This document shows positions 62,440-64,000 of a stretch of DNA of 64,000 bases, in pieces. Made by a program: the position numbers and the translations under genes. The stretch is from Cynocephalus volans. Lineage: Eukaryota; Chordata; Mammalia; Dermoptera; Cynocephalidae. Position 1 is the first letter of the stretch. Every line of letters begins with the position of its first letter. Under the pieces are notes generated by a model. It ran no database searches, had not been told where the DNA came from, and saw only the letters and a list, made by a program, of their open reading frames with translations. The stretch lies in assembly GCF_027409185.1 (NCBI RefSeq), contig NC_084472.1, positions 92,830,427 through 92,894,426 on the forward strand, read 5' to 3'.

Positions 62440-63960
62440 TCAATACTCCCCGGAGGAATAAATCCTCAAACAAGGCCTCAGAGTCACCTCACAGAGAGTG
62501 GAAGCAACTCTGAACTAATAAAAAGAAGTTATAAAAGTTATAAACACATAGAAGAAGTTGTCATGAGCAATTGCCAACAGAAACAGACCTGGAAAGACAT
62601 CAGATAATCGAATTACTGAACACCGAATATAAAATGGGTATGCTTACTATGTTAAAATAAGTAAAAGCAGAAATGGAAAATATGAGTAAGGATGAAGAGA
62701 TTGTCAAAGATTACCAGACCAGTTTGGGAAAACAAAATACTAAAAATATAAACTATAATGAAAAAATTGATAGAAGGGTTAAAACAGCAGATTAGATAGA
62801 GATGAGAAAAAAAATTAGTAAGCGTTATTTATTTGAAAAAAACATTTAATACAACACAAAGAAACCAATACATTAAAAACAGGAAAGGTTAAGAGACAGG
62901 GAGAAAATCCAACATATATATAATCAGAATTTGAGAGGGAGATTGTCAAAAAATGTGAGGAAGAAAATATTTAAAGAAATAATGCCTGGTAATGTTTTTA
63001 GAGTTAATGAGAGACACAAAACCTTCAATTCAGTAACCATAACAAATCCTAAAAATATAAATAAGAGCAAGTCAATTCCAGGACATACTATAGTGCAACA
63101 GCAGAACTCAAAAACAATAAGAGATCATGAAAAACAATAAGAGATCATCCAAAGTGGATGGTAAATAAACATATAAAAAGACGATCCATCCACATCATAT
63201 GTCATCAGTGGATTGCAAATTGAAAAAAAAAACAAAAAACAAAAAACAGTGAGATAGCACTACACACCTATTAGAATGGTGGACATCCAAAACACAAATG
63301 CTGGCAAGGATGTGGAGCAAAAGGAACTCTCATTTATTGCTGTTGGGAATGCAAAATGGTATGGCCAATTTAGAAGACAATTTGGTGGTTTCCTACAAAA
63401 TTAAACATACTCTTACATATGATCGGCAGTCACACTCCTTGGTATTATTCAAATGAGCACATGGATGTTTATAGCAGCTTTTCCATAATTGCCAAAACTT
63501 GGAAGCAATCAAAATGTTCAGTAGGTGAATAAATAAACTATGGCACATCCAGACAATGAGATATTATTCAGTACTAAAAAGAAATGAGCTATCAAGCCGT
63601 AAAAACACATGGAAAAAAACTTAGATGCACATTGCTAAGTGAAAGAAGCCGATAGGAAAAGGCTACATACTGGGTGATTCCAACTATATGACATTGTGGA
63701 AAAAGCAAAACTATGAAGACAATTAAAAATTCAGTGGTTGCCAGGGGTTAGAGTAGAAAGTGGGGCAAATAAATGGAACACAGAATTTTTAAGACAGTGA
63801 CAATTTCTGTATGGTACTGTAATAGTGGATACGTATCATTATACATTTGTCAAAATCCATAGAATGTACAGCACAAAGAGTGAACCTTAACGTAAACTAT
63901 GGACTTTAGCTCATAGTAATACATCAGTATTGGCTCATCAATTTTAACAATACTTGCATA
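62440..63960 (+). mobile_element. L1/HAL1-like LINE remnant reaching the right edge
   Basis: 62560-62820 reads like L1-type ORF1 text ('aaacagacctggaaagacatcagata', 'agcagaaatggaaaatatgag'). From about 63250 come 3'-type sequences ('gctggcaaggatgtggagcaaaaggaactctcatttattgctg', 'aaatgagctatcaagcc'). Little or no ORF2 lies between, as in HAL1 elements. Confidence 0.7.
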
Positions 63961-64000
63961 CCACCCCAATGCAAGATAATACTAGGAGAAACCTGGGGTG

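Overview
This is a piece of mammalian nuclear genome. It is AT-rich and intron-dominated, and packed with L1, L2, MIR, MaLR LTR, hAT and mariner remnants and CA/TG microsatellites. No prokaryotic-style gene cluster is present. It contains no Alu, B1/B2 or carnivore SINEs. Instead it carries eight copies of a SINE whose body reads like tRNA-Ile (A box and B box, with a 'GTGCTGATAACACCAAGG' anticodon-arm segment), seven monomers and one dimer. That matches what is known of the CYN SINEs of colugos (Dermoptera), so a colugo is my best guess (about 0.6); a horseshoe-bat-type genome is the main alternative.

Two protein genes can be rebuilt exon by exon, in divergent (head-to-head) orientation with start codons about 30 kb apart, as at human 4q35.2. 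TRIML2 lies on the minus strand (2624-7998). Six coding exons are open and correctly phased, and the terminal SPRY exon must lie left of base 1. TRIML1 lies on the plus strand (37880-43233). Six exons join into an intact 468-codon reading frame with RING, coiled coil and PRY-SPRY domains. The two have lost opposite zinc modules. TRIML1 has all eight RING ligands but a ruined B-box. TRIML2 has a perfect B-box2, and its RING survives only as a fossil just upstream of its start codon (8056-8184).

Between the two genes, at 17590-18001 on the minus strand, is a third, dead SPRY domain with in-frame stops. A degenerate mariner transposon lies about 45 bp from its exon edge. The rest of the interval is repeats: a hAT element (9304-10566), an MLT1 LTR split by a younger LTR, three related solo-type LTRs (21356-21838, 25201-25709, 27056-27518), an L1 split by a MaLR LTR with a clean 5-bp target duplication (31913-32300), and two mariner-derived mini-elements.

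The 20 kb downstream of TRIML1 has no gene I can support. It holds MIR and L1 fragments, LTRs and microsatellites, and ends in an L1/HAL1-like element at the right edge. I see no previously undescribed gene system. The most informative signals are the TRIM fossils and the complementary domain loss of the gene pair.
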